Source of the DNA: an uncultured Ruminococcus sp.
Lineage (GTDB): Bacteria > Bacillota > Clostridia > Oscillospirales > Acutalibacteraceae
Direction: 5' to 3'
NCBI GenBank assembly: GCA_902802975.1
Contig: CADCOF010000325.1
Span: 1 to 10,992 of the forward strand
DNA: 10,992 nucleotides
Below the pieces are notes generated by a model. That model was not told the origin of the DNA. It did no database searches and saw only the letters and a program-made list of their open reading frames with translations. Positions 1 through 7,172 of this stretch are shown in pieces (within the stretch, counting starts at the first letter, position 1; each line of letters begins with the position of its first letter). The position numbers and the translations under genes are program-made.

Positions 1-44
1 ATCTTTATCTCTATACTGTTGACCGCGGCGAAGACTTATGTTAA
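1..44 (+). CDS. Possible 3' tail of an upstream gene (partial)
   Basis: A reading frame entering from the left edge in the third frame is open for 13 codons, reads LYLYTVDRGEDLC and stops at TAA 42-44. In Firmicutes the gene before def is usually priA, so this could be its last residues, but the peptide is too short to recognise and does not clearly match the usual PriA C-terminus. Another frame stays open from 1 to 120 but runs into def and has an arginine-rich, unprotein-like translation. Treat this as a positional guess. Confidence 0.25.
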   Translation, partial: LYLYTVDRGEDLC

Positions 45-48
45 TAAT
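19..48 (+). promoter_or_regulatory. Candidate promoter for def operon
   Basis: TTGACC at 19-24 (5 of 6 to the -35 consensus) and AATAAT at 43-48 (5 of 6 to the -10 consensus) are separated by 18 bp. Transcription would begin near 55, giving a leader of about 55 bases before def. The weak point is the missing first T of the -10 box. The element would lie inside the end of the upstream gene. Confidence 0.3.
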
Positions 49-68
49 ACAGCCCGACGGAACTGCCT

Positions 69-84
69 GCGGGCGCATGCCCGC
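69..84 (+). repeat. GC-rich hairpin in def leader
   Basis: GCGGGC and GCCCGC form a perfect 6-bp stem around the loop GCAT, inside a stretch (51-90) that is clearly richer in GC than its surroundings. No T-run follows, so it is not an intrinsic terminator. It ends 11 bases before the AAAGGAGAG ribosome binding site of def (96-104) and could structure the leader or stabilise a processed 5' end. Confidence 0.5.
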
Positions 85-110
85 CGCCGGAGCAAAAGGA
101 GAGAAATAAA

Positions 111-587
111 ATGGCAATGAGAGATATAGTACAGGAAGGCGACAAAATGCTTTCGAAAATGTGCAGACCTGTAGAAAAATTCGACTCTAAATTGGCAAAA
201 CTGCTTGACGATATGGCAGAAACGCTGAAAGCCGCCGAAGGCGTGGGGCTTGCTGCACCTCAGGTGGGCATACTGCGCAGAGTCTGCATAGTAAATGTTG
301 GAGATAAAGATGGTCTTGTGGAGCTTGTTAATCCCGTGATCGTCGATCAAAGCGGCACACAAAGCGGGGCGGAGGGGTGCCTGTCGTTCCCGAATCAATA
401 CGGCGTGGTGGAACGCCCGATGTTTGTTACAGTAAAAGCACAAGACCGAAACGGCGGAGAATTCACTATAAAAGGTGAAGGTCTCAAGGCGCGTGCGTTT
501 TGCCATGAAATAGATCATCTAAATGGAGTTGTATTTAAAGAGCGTGCCGAGAGAATGCTTCGACCCGACGAAATTGAGCCGGCGTAA
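111..587 (+). CDS. def: Peptide deformylase
   Basis: Removes the N-formyl group from the starting methionine of new proteins as they leave the ribosome, using a bound metal (normally Fe2+). The 158-residue protein has all three family motifs: GVGLAAPQVG at residues 44-53, EGCLSFP at 88-94 with metal ligand Cys90, and HEIDH at 132-136 with metal ligands His132 and His136 and catalytic Glu133. The N-terminus MAMRDIVQEGD is the usual deformylase start and is preceded by AAAGGAGAG at 96-104, which supports ATG 111 (a second ATG at 117 is possible but less well spaced). Length is normal for the short type found in Clostridia. It precedes fmt by 12 bases, pairing the enzymes that add and remove the formyl group. 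Confidence 0.96.
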   Translation: MAMRDIVQEGDKMLSKMCRPVEKFDSKLAKLLDDMAETLKAAEGVGLAAPQVGILRRVCIVNVGDKDGLVELVNPVIVDQSGTQSGAEGCLSFPNQYGVVERPMFVTVKAQDRNGGEFTIKGEGLKARAFCHEIDHLNGVVFKERAERMLRPDEIEPA

Positions 588-599
588 TGGGGGGATAGC

Positions 600-1529
600 A
601 TGAATATTGTTTTTATGGGTACTCCGGATTTTGCGGTTCCATCATTGAAGGCTTTGGCTGCTGATACGCGCTTTGACGTAAAGGCTGTATTTACCCAGCC
701 CGATAAACCAGTAGGCAGAAAAAAAGTTCTCACTCCCCCTGATATAAAAGTTTGCGCCGAGGAGTTGGGTATTTCGGTCTACCAGCCTGATTCGTTGAAA
801 AACGATGAGACAGCGGAATTGATCGAATCGTTTGCGCCCGATGTTATCGTTGTGATAGCATACGGTAAAATACTTCCGCAAAATATTCTCGATATCCCAA
901 AATATGGCTGCGTGAATATTCACGGTTCTGTTCTTCCGAAACTCAGAGGCGCGGCGCCTATCCAGCGCGCTGTGATAGAGGGCGAAAAAGTAACCGGCAT
1001 TACTGCGATGAAAATGGACGTCGGACTTGATACGGGAGACATAATTGATGTTGTAAAAACAGAAATAGATCAAAATGAGACAGCAGGGGAACTTTTTGAC
1101 AGGCTGTCGGCTATGGCACCAGAACTGTTGATACATACGCTGATCTCTCTTGAAAACGGAGATGCTGTATTTACGCAGCAGGACAATGATCTTTCAACGT
1201 ATGCAAAACCACTTTCGAAAGATGAAGCCGAAATAGATTGGAGAACGAATGCCGAAGACATACACAACAAAGTGCGCGGAATGAACCCGTGGCCTGTGGC
1301 GTTCACATACTATAAATCTAAAAAACTCAAGGTTTTTCAGACATGTATAACAAATAGAAAAGGAAAACCCGGCGAAATCGTTTCGCTAGAACCTCCTATT
1401 GTTGCATGCGGCAGCGGCGCAGTGGAGCTTGTGAGTGTGCAGCTGGAAGGCAAAAAGCAAATGTCCGCAGAGGAGTTTTTCAGAGGACAAAGAACAAAAG
1501 TTGGAGACATGATAGTTTCTTATGAATAA
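600..1529 (+). CDS. fmt: Methionyl-tRNA formyltransferase
   Basis: Transfers a formyl group from 10-formyltetrahydrofolate to Met-tRNAfMet, allowing bacterial translation initiation in the cytoplasm. The 309-residue protein starts MNIVFMGTPDFAVPSL, the typical Fmt N-terminus. The formyltransferase core carries the catalytic triad Asn106, His108 and Asp144 (VNIHGS at 105-110, MDVGLDTGD at 139-147), at the same positions as in E. coli. LRGAAPI at 115-121 belongs to the same signature. The C-terminal part (about 205-309) is the OB-like tRNA-binding domain. It follows def by 12 bases with a G-rich site (GGGGGG, 589-594) 5 bases before the ATG, and its last 8 bases overlap the start of rsmB. Confidence 0.97.
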   Translation: MNIVFMGTPDFAVPSLKALAADTRFDVKAVFTQPDKPVGRKKVLTPPDIKVCAEELGISVYQPDSLKNDETAELIESFAPDVIVVIAYGKILPQNILDIPKYGCVNIHGSVLPKLRGAAPIQRAVIEGEKVTGITAMKMDVGLDTGDIIDVVKTEIDQNETAGELFDRLSAMAPELLIHTLISLENGDAVFTQQDNDLSTYAKPLSKDEAEIDWRTNAEDIHNKVRGMNPWPVAFTYYKSKKLKVFQTCITNRKGKPGEIVSLEPPIVACGSGAVELVSVQLEGKKQMSAEEFFRGQRTKVGDMIVSYE

Positions 1530-2847
1530 TACTCGATATATTGTATATAAAGCATTGATTCGCATGGAAGAGGATAACGCCTACTCGAATATCATACTTG
1601 ACGAAGTGTTGTCAAACAGTGACGCAGATAATCGTGACAAGGCTTTTATATCCGCTATTTTTTACGGAGTGCTTGAACGAAAGATCACGCTTGATTATAT
1701 TATCAGGTCTTTTTCTTCCGTTAGGCTGAAAAAAATCGAGCGTGAGATTTTGATAATTCTCAGAATCGCCGTTTATCAGCTTGTGTTTATGGATAAAGTT
1801 CCCGACAGCGCGGCAGTCAATGAGGCAGTGAAAACATGTAAAAAAGAAAAGCTGTATCGCTCCGCATCGTTTGTCAACGCATTGCTCCGAAGTCTTACAA
1901 AAGCAGATAATAGATTCCCATTGCCCGATAAACGCGATACGCTGAAATATCTTTCCGTAAAATATTCATGTCCTGAAAATATAGTGTCCTTATGGATAAA
2001 TGATTACTCATTGGAAATAACCGAGAATATTTTGTCATCGCTGTTTGGCAGACCACCCATATTTATTCGCACAAATACAGTCAAAACTAATACACAGGAA
2101 CTTATAGATGTATTGAAACAAGACAATGTGAATGTATCCTCGACGTTTCTTGACAATGCGCTTGAAATATCGGGTACAGGCTCGATAACTTCGCTTGACG
2201 CATACAAAAAAGGTTTGTTTCATGTTCAGGACTTGTCTTCGCAGATATGCTGCGAGCTTGCCTGTGTAAAAAACGGTGATATAGTCAGCGATGTGTGCGC
2301 CGCGCCCGGCGGAAAAACGCTTAATCTTGCTCAAAGAACGATCGACGGAACAGTGTATTCGTATGATATATATGATCACAAAATAAAGCTCATCACATCA
2401 TCGGCGCAGCGGCTTGGACTTCATAATATTACGGCGTCTATCAGAAATGCGGCCGCTCCGCAGACAGAATTAAATCTTTCCGATGTGGTGCTGTGCGATG
2501 TACCGTGTTCGGGGCTTGGCGTTATTCGCAGAAAACCTGAAATACGCTATAAAGAGGAGCTTGGCGTTGACGCTCTCCCTGAACTTCAGCTTGAAATACT
2601 TGAGACATCTTCTGAATATGTAAAGCGCGGTGGTGTTCTGATATACTCCACATGTACTTTAAATAAAAAAGAGAATAATATAAACGCGTCGCTGTTCCTT
2701 GAGCGCAGCAGCGATTTCGAGCCACTCCCGCTTGTTTTGCCAAGCGGTGTGGAACGTACAATAGATGAGGCGGAAAACTGTATTACAATGTTTCCGTCAC
2801 AAAACGGCTCGGACGGATTTTTCACAGCGGCATTTCGGAGAAAGTAG
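1522..2847 (+). CDS. rsmB: 16S rRNA (cytosine-967-C5)-methyltransferase RsmB
   Basis: SAM-dependent enzyme that makes m5C967 in 16S rRNA. The 441-residue protein has an N-terminal NusB-like RNA-binding domain (about 1-130), a linker region, then a Rossmann methyltransferase domain. The SAM-binding motif DVCAAPGGKT is at 257-266. The two cysteines of RNA m5C methyltransferases are present: DVPCSG at 326-331 (Cys329) and STCTL at 376-380 (Cys378, the expected nucleophile). Length is close to the E. coli enzyme (429). Its ATG lies inside the end of fmt in another frame; the nearest Shine-Dalgarno-like sequence (GGAG, 1503-1506) is 15 bases upstream, so translational coupling to fmt is likely. 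Gene order def-fmt-rsmB supports RsmB rather than another RsmB/NOP family member. Confidence 0.94.
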   Translation: MNNTRYIVYKALIRMEEDNAYSNIILDEVLSNSDADNRDKAFISAIFYGVLERKITLDYIIRSFSSVRLKKIEREILIILRIAVYQLVFMDKVPDSAAVNEAVKTCKKEKLYRSASFVNALLRSLTKADNRFPLPDKRDTLKYLSVKYSCPENIVSLWINDYSLEITENILSSLFGRPPIFIRTNTVKTNTQELIDVLKQDNVNVSSTFLDNALEISGTGSITSLDAYKKGLFHVQDLSSQICCELACVKNGDIVSDVCAAPGGKTLNLAQRTIDGTVYSYDIYDHKIKLITSSAQRLGLHNITASIRNAAAPQTELNLSDVVLCDVPCSGLGVIRRKPEIRYKEELGVDALPELQLEILETSSEYVKRGGVLIYSTCTLNKKENNINASLFLERSSDFEPLPLVLPSGVERTIDEAENCITMFPSQNGSDGFFTAAFRRK

Positions 2848-2861
2848 ATAATGGTGATATC

Positions 2862-3887
2862 ATGAAGGATATAGGTTCTTTAACATTGGAGGAGCTTACC
2901 GCTCAGTTTCAAAACGAGTTGGGACTTCCTGCGTTTCGCGCTAAACAAGTGTATAAATGGCTTGCGGACGGTGCTGTTGATTTTTCCGAAATGACGAATA
3001 TTTCAAAGGAATTGCGTAACAATCTTAGTAATATTTATTACATCTCTGTTGCAAACATTGAAAAAAAACTAATTTCGGTTTATGATAAAACCGTTAAGTA
3101 TTTATTTTCCTTCAGTGACGGAAATATGATCGAATCCGTTGTTATGAATTACCATCATGGTTACACGATATGTCTATCCACACAGGTCGGCTGCAAAATG
3201 GGCTGTACGTTTTGTGCAACAGGGCAGGGCGGGTTCGTCAGAAATTTGACTCCTTCGGAAATGCTTGCGCAGATTCACCGCGCACAAAAGGATCTCGGAA
3301 TACGTATTTCTAATATTGTGCTTATGGGTATGGGCGAGCCGCTTGATAATTATGACAATGTGATCAGATTCCTTCGGTTAGTTTCGAGTGAGGATAATCT
3401 GAATATAGGAATGCGCCATATTTCACTTTCAACTTGCGGCTTGGTTGATAGGATATATGACCTTGAAAAAGAAAATCTCCAGTTAACATTGTCGGTATCT
3501 TTACATGCGCCCAATGACGAGATCAGAAGCAGAACAATGCCCGTTAATAAAAGATACCCAATCGATACTTTGCTTAGCGCGTGCCGCAGTTATGTTAATA
3601 CAACAAAACGCCGTATTTCGTTTGAGTATGCGATGATCAGCGGAGTGAATGATTCCGATGAATGCGCAAGAGAACTTGCGCAGCGGCTGAAAGGCATGCT
3701 GTGCCATGTAAATCTTATCCCGGTAAATCCCGTAAAAAATACGGGCTATAAGAAGAGTGCGCAGGAGCGGCAGCAGGCATTTATCAGGATATTGGGTAAA
3801 TACGGTATTACAGCAACCGTAAGGCGAACTCTGGGTGCAGATATAAACGCGTCCTGCGGACAACTTCGAGGCGCACATAATAAATAA
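2862..3887 (+). CDS. rlmN: Dual-specificity 23S rRNA/tRNA adenine-C2 methyltransferase RlmN
   Basis: Radical SAM enzyme that adds a methyl group to C2 of A2503 in 23S rRNA and of A37 in some tRNAs. The 341-residue protein has an N-terminal RNA-binding part (about 1-95) and a radical SAM barrel. The 4Fe-4S motif CKMGCTFC gives Cys111, Cys115 and Cys118. GMGEP at 156-160 is the SAM-binding GEP motif. Both mechanism cysteines are present: Cys104, seven residues before the cluster like E. coli Cys118, and Cys332 near the C-terminus like E. coli Cys355. The related resistance enzyme Cfr also has these, but the operon position and the ATGQGGFVRNLTPSE stretch fit RlmN. The gene begins 14 bases after rsmB with only a weak site (GGTG, 2853-2856), so it probably relies on the upstream transcript and coupling. 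Confidence 0.95.
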   Translation: MKDIGSLTLEELTAQFQNELGLPAFRAKQVYKWLADGAVDFSEMTNISKELRNNLSNIYYISVANIEKKLISVYDKTVKYLFSFSDGNMIESVVMNYHHGYTICLSTQVGCKMGCTFCATGQGGFVRNLTPSEMLAQIHRAQKDLGIRISNIVLMGMGEPLDNYDNVIRFLRLVSSEDNLNIGMRHISLSTCGLVDRIYDLEKENLQLTLSVSLHAPNDEIRSRTMPVNKRYPIDTLLSACRSYVNTTKRRISFEYAMISGVNDSDECARELAQRLKGMLCHVNLIPVNPVKNTGYKKSAQERQQAFIRILGKYGITATVRRTLGADINASCGQLRGAHNK

Positions 3888-3950
3888 TAACGTGGTCTGT
3901 GTTTTGCTGCATAGAAGCAGTTTATGAAAATTTCGAAAAAATTATTTTTG

Positions 3951-3980
3951 TTTACGGCTTTAAAGCCTTGCATTTACGGC
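3951..3980 (+). repeat. Direct repeat TTTACGGC around palindrome GGCTTTAAAGCC
   Basis: TTTACGGC occurs at 3951-3958 and 3973-3980, start-to-start distance 22 bp, about two helical turns. The first copy overlaps a perfect 12-bp palindrome at 3956-3967. It lies about 35 bp upstream of the -35 box of the prpC promoter, a position that fits an activator site or a remnant of a weak terminator. The sequence does not decide between these. Confidence 0.4.
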
Positions 3981-4014
3981 GAAAATGAAGTATTATTAAA
4001 TAGTATGGAATGCT

Positions 4015-4043
4015 TTGAATTGCTTTGTTTATGTGGTTATACT
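4015..4043 (+). promoter_or_regulatory. Sigma-A type promoter for prpC-prkC
   Basis: TTGAAT at 4015-4020 (4 of 6 to TTGACA) and TATACT at 4038-4043 (5 of 6 to TATAAT) are separated by the optimal 17 bp, in an AT-rich gap directly ahead of prpC. Transcription would begin around 4050, leaving a leader of about 75 bases. The -35 box is flanked by two copies of TGCTTTG (4011-4017 and 4021-4027). Confidence 0.65.
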
Positions 4044-4110
4044 AAAATATATAGTGAATATAGATAATATGTCACTTTTATTAATACAACTAAAATAATA
4101 ATCAAAGCAA

Positions 4111-4127
4111 AGGGGGAATACGATTTG
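4111..4127 (+). promoter_or_regulatory. Ribosome binding site fixing the TTG start of prpC
   Basis: AGGGGG at 4111-4116 sits 8 bases before TTG at 4125-4127. The following residues QIYYQTDVGLIRRNNQD match the normal N-terminus of PrpC/Stp phosphatases, so starting later would remove the conserved first strand and the NQD motif. TTG is therefore the likely start. Confidence 0.8.
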
Positions 4128-4862
4128 CAGATATATTATCAAACCGATGTTGGCTTGATACGCCGCAATAATCAAGATTACTGTGTTTGCGAAAAAATCT
4201 CTGATGAGCTTGCGTGGGCTATAGTTTGTGACGGCATGGGCGGTGCTAATGGCGGTAACGTTGCCAGCAAAGAGGCATGTATTGAAATAGATAGAATCCT
4301 CAAAGAGGAGCTTAACGAGAAAACCGACCCGGAAGAACTAAGAGAGCTAATGGAGGAGGCCGTTCTGTCTGCAAACAGTAAGGTCTACGAAATGTCGTGC
4401 GAAACGATTAGTCTCAGCGGCATGGGAACCACGGTTGAGTTGGTTGTGGTGAGAAATGATACTCTGCATATTGTTCATGCCGGAGACAGCCGCGTTTATA
4501 AGATCAGTGCCGATGATATTATCGATCAGGTGACCACTGATCATTCGCTTGTGCAGCAGCTTGTTGAGTTGGGACAGATCACTCCCGAAGAAGCTCGTTA
4601 TCATCCCAGTAAAAACTTTATTACAAGAGCTTTGGGTGTGGAGCCCGAGCTGGAAATAGATTATATTACAGTTCCTTTCGATCACGGCGATATGATCTTG
4701 ATTTGCACAGATGGTTTGAGTAATTATTTCAATGCCGACGAGTTAATCGCGGCTGTCAGATCGTTTAAGAATAAAGATGAAGTCGCACAGGGATTGGTCG
4801 ATATAGCGAAGGACTGTGGAGGCAGCGATAATATAACTGTTGCTATACTTATCAATGAGTAA
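4125..4862 (+). CDS. prpC: PP2C-family serine/threonine phosphatase PrpC/Stp
   Basis: Mn2+/Mg2+-dependent cytoplasmic phosphatase that reverses phosphorylation by the partner kinase PrkC. The 245-residue protein is a complete single PP2C domain. Visible motifs are RRNNQD (13-18), VCDGMGG (34-40, metal ligand Asp36), GMGTT (99-103), HAGDSRVY (118-125), TDH (138-140), TRALG (167-171), CTDGLSN (194-200, Asp196) and GGSDNITV (232-239, Asp235); all metal-binding aspartates expected for the family are there. It begins at a TTG codon supported by a well-spaced AGGGGG site. It has its own promoter and is followed 21 bases later by prkC, the standard phosphatase-kinase pairing in Firmicutes. Confidence 0.95.
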   Translation: MQIYYQTDVGLIRRNNQDYCVCEKISDELAWAIVCDGMGGANGGNVASKEACIEIDRILKEELNEKTDPEELRELMEEAVLSANSKVYEMSCETISLSGMGTTVELVVVRNDTLHIVHAGDSRVYKISADDIIDQVTTDHSLVQQLVELGQITPEEARYHPSKNFITRALGVEPELEIDYITVPFDHGDMILICTDGLSNYFNADELIAAVRSFKNKDEVAQGLVDIAKDCGGSDNITVAILINE

Positions 4863-4883
4863 AAGTATAAAGGAGAGAAAGAA

Positions 4884-7172
4884 ATGGCGGAGGATAAATA
4901 TGTCGGCAAAAGGCTTGACGGCCGCTATGAGATAGAAGAGATCATAGGCGAAGGCGGTATGGCTGTGGTTTACAGTGCAACCGATATTCAGGACGGAATA
5001 CCTGTTGCGATAAAGATACTTCGTGATGAGTACCTCGGAAATAATGAATTTATCAGAAGATTTAAAGACGAGTCAAAAGCAATTGCGGTTTTATCTCATC
5101 CAAATATTGTTAAAGTATACGATGTAAGTTTTGGCGATAGAATTCAGTATATCGTCATGGAGTATATCGATGGTATTACACTGAAAGATTATATTGAAAA
5201 AACAGGACCTGTTGATTGGAAAGAGACTGTTCACTTTGTTTTGCAAACGCTGAAGGCATTGCAGCATGCCCATGAAAAAGGCATCATTCATCGTGATGTA
5301 AAGCCTCAGAATATTATGCTTCTTGAAGACGGTACAATTAAAGTTACAGATTTCGGAATTGCACGTTTTTCAAAAAGCACTACAAATTCCATGACAATGA
5401 CAAACAAAGCTATCGGTTCGGTTCACTATGTTTCTCCGGAGCAGGCGAGGGGAGAGCCAACCGACGCAAAGAGCGACTTGTATTCGCTTGGCGTGATGCT
5501 GTATGAGATGCTCACGGGAAAGCTTCCGTTTGATGACGCAAACGCCGTGTCTGTTGCTTTGATGCAGCTTCAGTCCGATCCCGAGCCGCCGCGCAACCTT
5601 AATCCCGACATTCCGGTTGGCTTGGAAGAAATCATTATCAAGGCAATGCAGAAAGACCCCAACAAGCGTTATCATTCTGCTGCCGAAATGTACAACGATA
5701 TATTGAAGGTCAGAAAGAACCCTTCGATTACGTTTAATTACAATTATGATGATATACCGATAAGAGATGATAACTCGTCTGTCAATACTACGGTAAGGAC
5801 AATAAAAAAGCTTGATTCCGACTCCGACTACAACGATCCCGACAGTTGGGACGATGATTCGGACGACGAAAAGCGCGGCACCAATTCCGCCGTGCAGGTG
5901 GTTATAGGTGCTGTGGCTGCGTTTGTGATCGTGTGTCTTGTGTTCTTGGTTTTGGCTGTATTCAAAGGCTTGAGCAGCAACTCAACAACAGACGTGCTTG
6001 TGCCGAATCTGATAGGATTGTATTTTACAGACGTTAATAAAGACAAGGTAACTTACAATTTCAAGTGGGACGTCAAAAACGTTTACGATGCAGATAAACC
6101 TCTCGATGTTATCATCAGTCAGGATCCGCAGCCCAGTGAGAAGAAGATCAAAGAGGGTTCAACGATTCAGATTGTTGTAAACAGCGAAGAGACGGTTATT
6201 AATCTGCCAAATGTTGACGGCAGAACCAAAGATGACGCCGTAGCCAGAATGAAGTCGGCAAGCCTTGTTCCCGAAGTTCTCATGGTTCTCGACAATGAGA
6301 CAGCCGAGGGATATGTAAAGCAGACATATCCTGCGTCGGGCAGCAAAATTACGATTGGTTCGCCCGTAAAGATTTATGTCAGCAAAAAAGCCGGCAAATC
6401 TAAAAAGGAAGTTCCGAATCTTGTTGGTTTGACTCTATCCGAAGCTCAGAACAAAATCGCCGAAGCGGGACTTACGTATAACGGCTTTACCTATATGGAG
6501 AGTACGGTAGCTAAGGACAAAATCGTAGCTCAGAATCCGCTCAGAGGTGCAAAGGTTGATCCCGGCGCAAATGTTTCCGTTATTCTCTCGGAGGGTCCGC
6601 CGCGAAGTGTTGCACTTTCTCAGACAGTCGATCTTCCCGCAGATATTGCTTCGTCTATCAAATTTGAGGTCATTATTGATGGTGAAGTAGATAAATCGTA
6701 TACTAAGCCTATCGTGCCGAAATATGCGCGTCAATATACCTTAACCATCTCCCGTATGAGTACGGTCGGATCTATTCCGGTAGTGGTTGCACTCAATGAG
6801 CATACGTATCGTGTTTATAAGTTTGATTTTAAGAATTCAACGGTAACAACCGAAGAATCATATCCGTTCGTATTGGATACTGATTTGGATGATACAGAAA
6901 CAGAAACCGATACCGAAACAGATATGGAACATGAAGATGAGACAGATACCGAAATTGATACCGAGTCATCAAGCGTGACTGCTGATACGGATTATGAAAA
7001 TTACGACGATACGGAAGATTACAACAACCCTGATCTCCCGACAGACCCCACGGACGTTTCTTCATCCGAAGTGGTCGAGCAGCCTGATCCTGAGCCAAAT
7101 GATGGCGGCAACCAAGGCGGCGCGTTTGAACCCGAAAATCCGCCTGAGCAAGATGATGGTGATATTGAATGA
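4884..7172 (+). CDS. prkC: Membrane Ser/Thr protein kinase with PASTA domains (PrkC/Stk)
   Basis: Single-pass receptor kinase that senses cell-wall fragments or lipid II outside and phosphorylates cytoplasmic proteins on Ser/Thr. In the 762 residues: kinase domain about 15-275 with Gly loop GEGGMAVVY (22-30), Lys44, HRDVKPQN (136-143) and DFG (156-158). A Thr/Ser-rich activation loop follows (Thr166, Thr167, Ser169, Thr171, Thr173), the usual autophosphorylation zone. An acidic juxtamembrane stretch (311-330), one membrane segment (about 336-360) and three PASTA repeats (about 369-434, 437-501, 507-571) come next, then a probable beta-rich domain (about 572-655). Residues 665-762 form a low-complexity acidic Asp/Glu/Thr then Pro/Gly-rich tail, which is not part of the B. 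subtilis protein. AAAGGAGA (4869-4876) precedes ATG 4884. The stop codon overlaps the rsgA start (ATGA). Confidence 0.96.
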   Translation: MAEDKYVGKRLDGRYEIEEIIGEGGMAVVYSATDIQDGIPVAIKILRDEYLGNNEFIRRFKDESKAIAVLSHPNIVKVYDVSFGDRIQYIVMEYIDGITLKDYIEKTGPVDWKETVHFVLQTLKALQHAHEKGIIHRDVKPQNIMLLEDGTIKVTDFGIARFSKSTTNSMTMTNKAIGSVHYVSPEQARGEPTDAKSDLYSLGVMLYEMLTGKLPFDDANAVSVALMQLQSDPEPPRNLNPDIPVGLEEIIIKAMQKDPNKRYHSAAEMYNDILKVRKNPSITFNYNYDDIPIRDDNSSVNTTVRTIKKLDSDSDYNDPDSWDDDSDDEKRGTNSAVQVVIGAVAAFVIVCLVFLVLAVFKGLSSNSTTDVLVPNLIGLYFTDVNKDKVTYNFKWDVKNVYDADKPLDVIISQDPQPSEKKIKEGSTIQIVVNSEETVINLPNVDGRTKDDAVARMKSASLVPEVLMVLDNETAEGYVKQTYPASGSKITIGSPVKIYVSKKAGKSKKEVPNLVGLTLSEAQNKIAEAGLTYNGFTYMESTVAKDKIVAQNPLRGAKVDPGANVSVILSEGPPRSVALSQTVDLPADIASSIKFEVIIDGEVDKSYTKPIVPKYARQYTLTISRMSTVGSIPVVVALNEHTYRVYKFDFKNSTVTTEESYPFVLDTDLDDTETETDTETDMEHEDETDTEIDTESSSVTADTDYENYDDTEDYNNPDLPTDPTDVSSSEVVEQPDPEPNDGGNQGGAFEPENPPEQDDGDIE
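6876..6968 (+). repeat. Low-complexity Asp/Glu/Thr coding repeat in prkC
   Basis: Codons for residues 665-695 of PrkC are dominated by GAT, GAA and ACA/ACC, producing runs such as DDTETETDTETD. The DNA shows imperfect 6-bp periodicity of GAAACM/GATACM type. The encoded segment would be extracellular, strongly negative and unfolded. Such repeats often vary in length between strains by slippage, which is an inference here. Confidence 0.7.

Larger units (their letters stand above)
3888..4124 (+). other. Intergenic region between rlmN and prpC (237 bp)
   Basis: AT-rich and without a plausible coding frame. It contains, in order: a small hairpin CTGC-ATAGAA-GCAG (3907-3920); a palindrome GGCTTTAAAGCC (3956-3967); an 8-bp direct repeat TTTACGGC (3951-3958 and 3973-3980); a promoter (4015-4043); a 9-bp direct repeat ACTAAAATA (4041-4049 and 4089-4097); and the prpC ribosome binding site. 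There is no clear intrinsic terminator, because none of the hairpins is followed by a T-run, so read-through from rlmN is possible. Confidence 0.7.

Noticed and set aside
36..518. 160-residue minus-strand open frame over def
   Set aside because: Opposite a complete deformylase with all catalytic motifs; the translation is rich in His, Arg, Cys and Phe without recognisable domains.
2862..3887. Cfr-type antibiotic-resistance methyltransferase
   Set aside because: Shares the radical SAM and cysteine motifs with RlmN, but the operon position and the sequence following the cluster fit housekeeping RlmN.
3956..3967. Palindrome GGCTTTAAAGCC as terminator of the rlmN transcript
   Set aside because: With a realistic loop only 4 base pairs remain and no T-run follows (TTGCATTT), so intrinsic termination is not supported.
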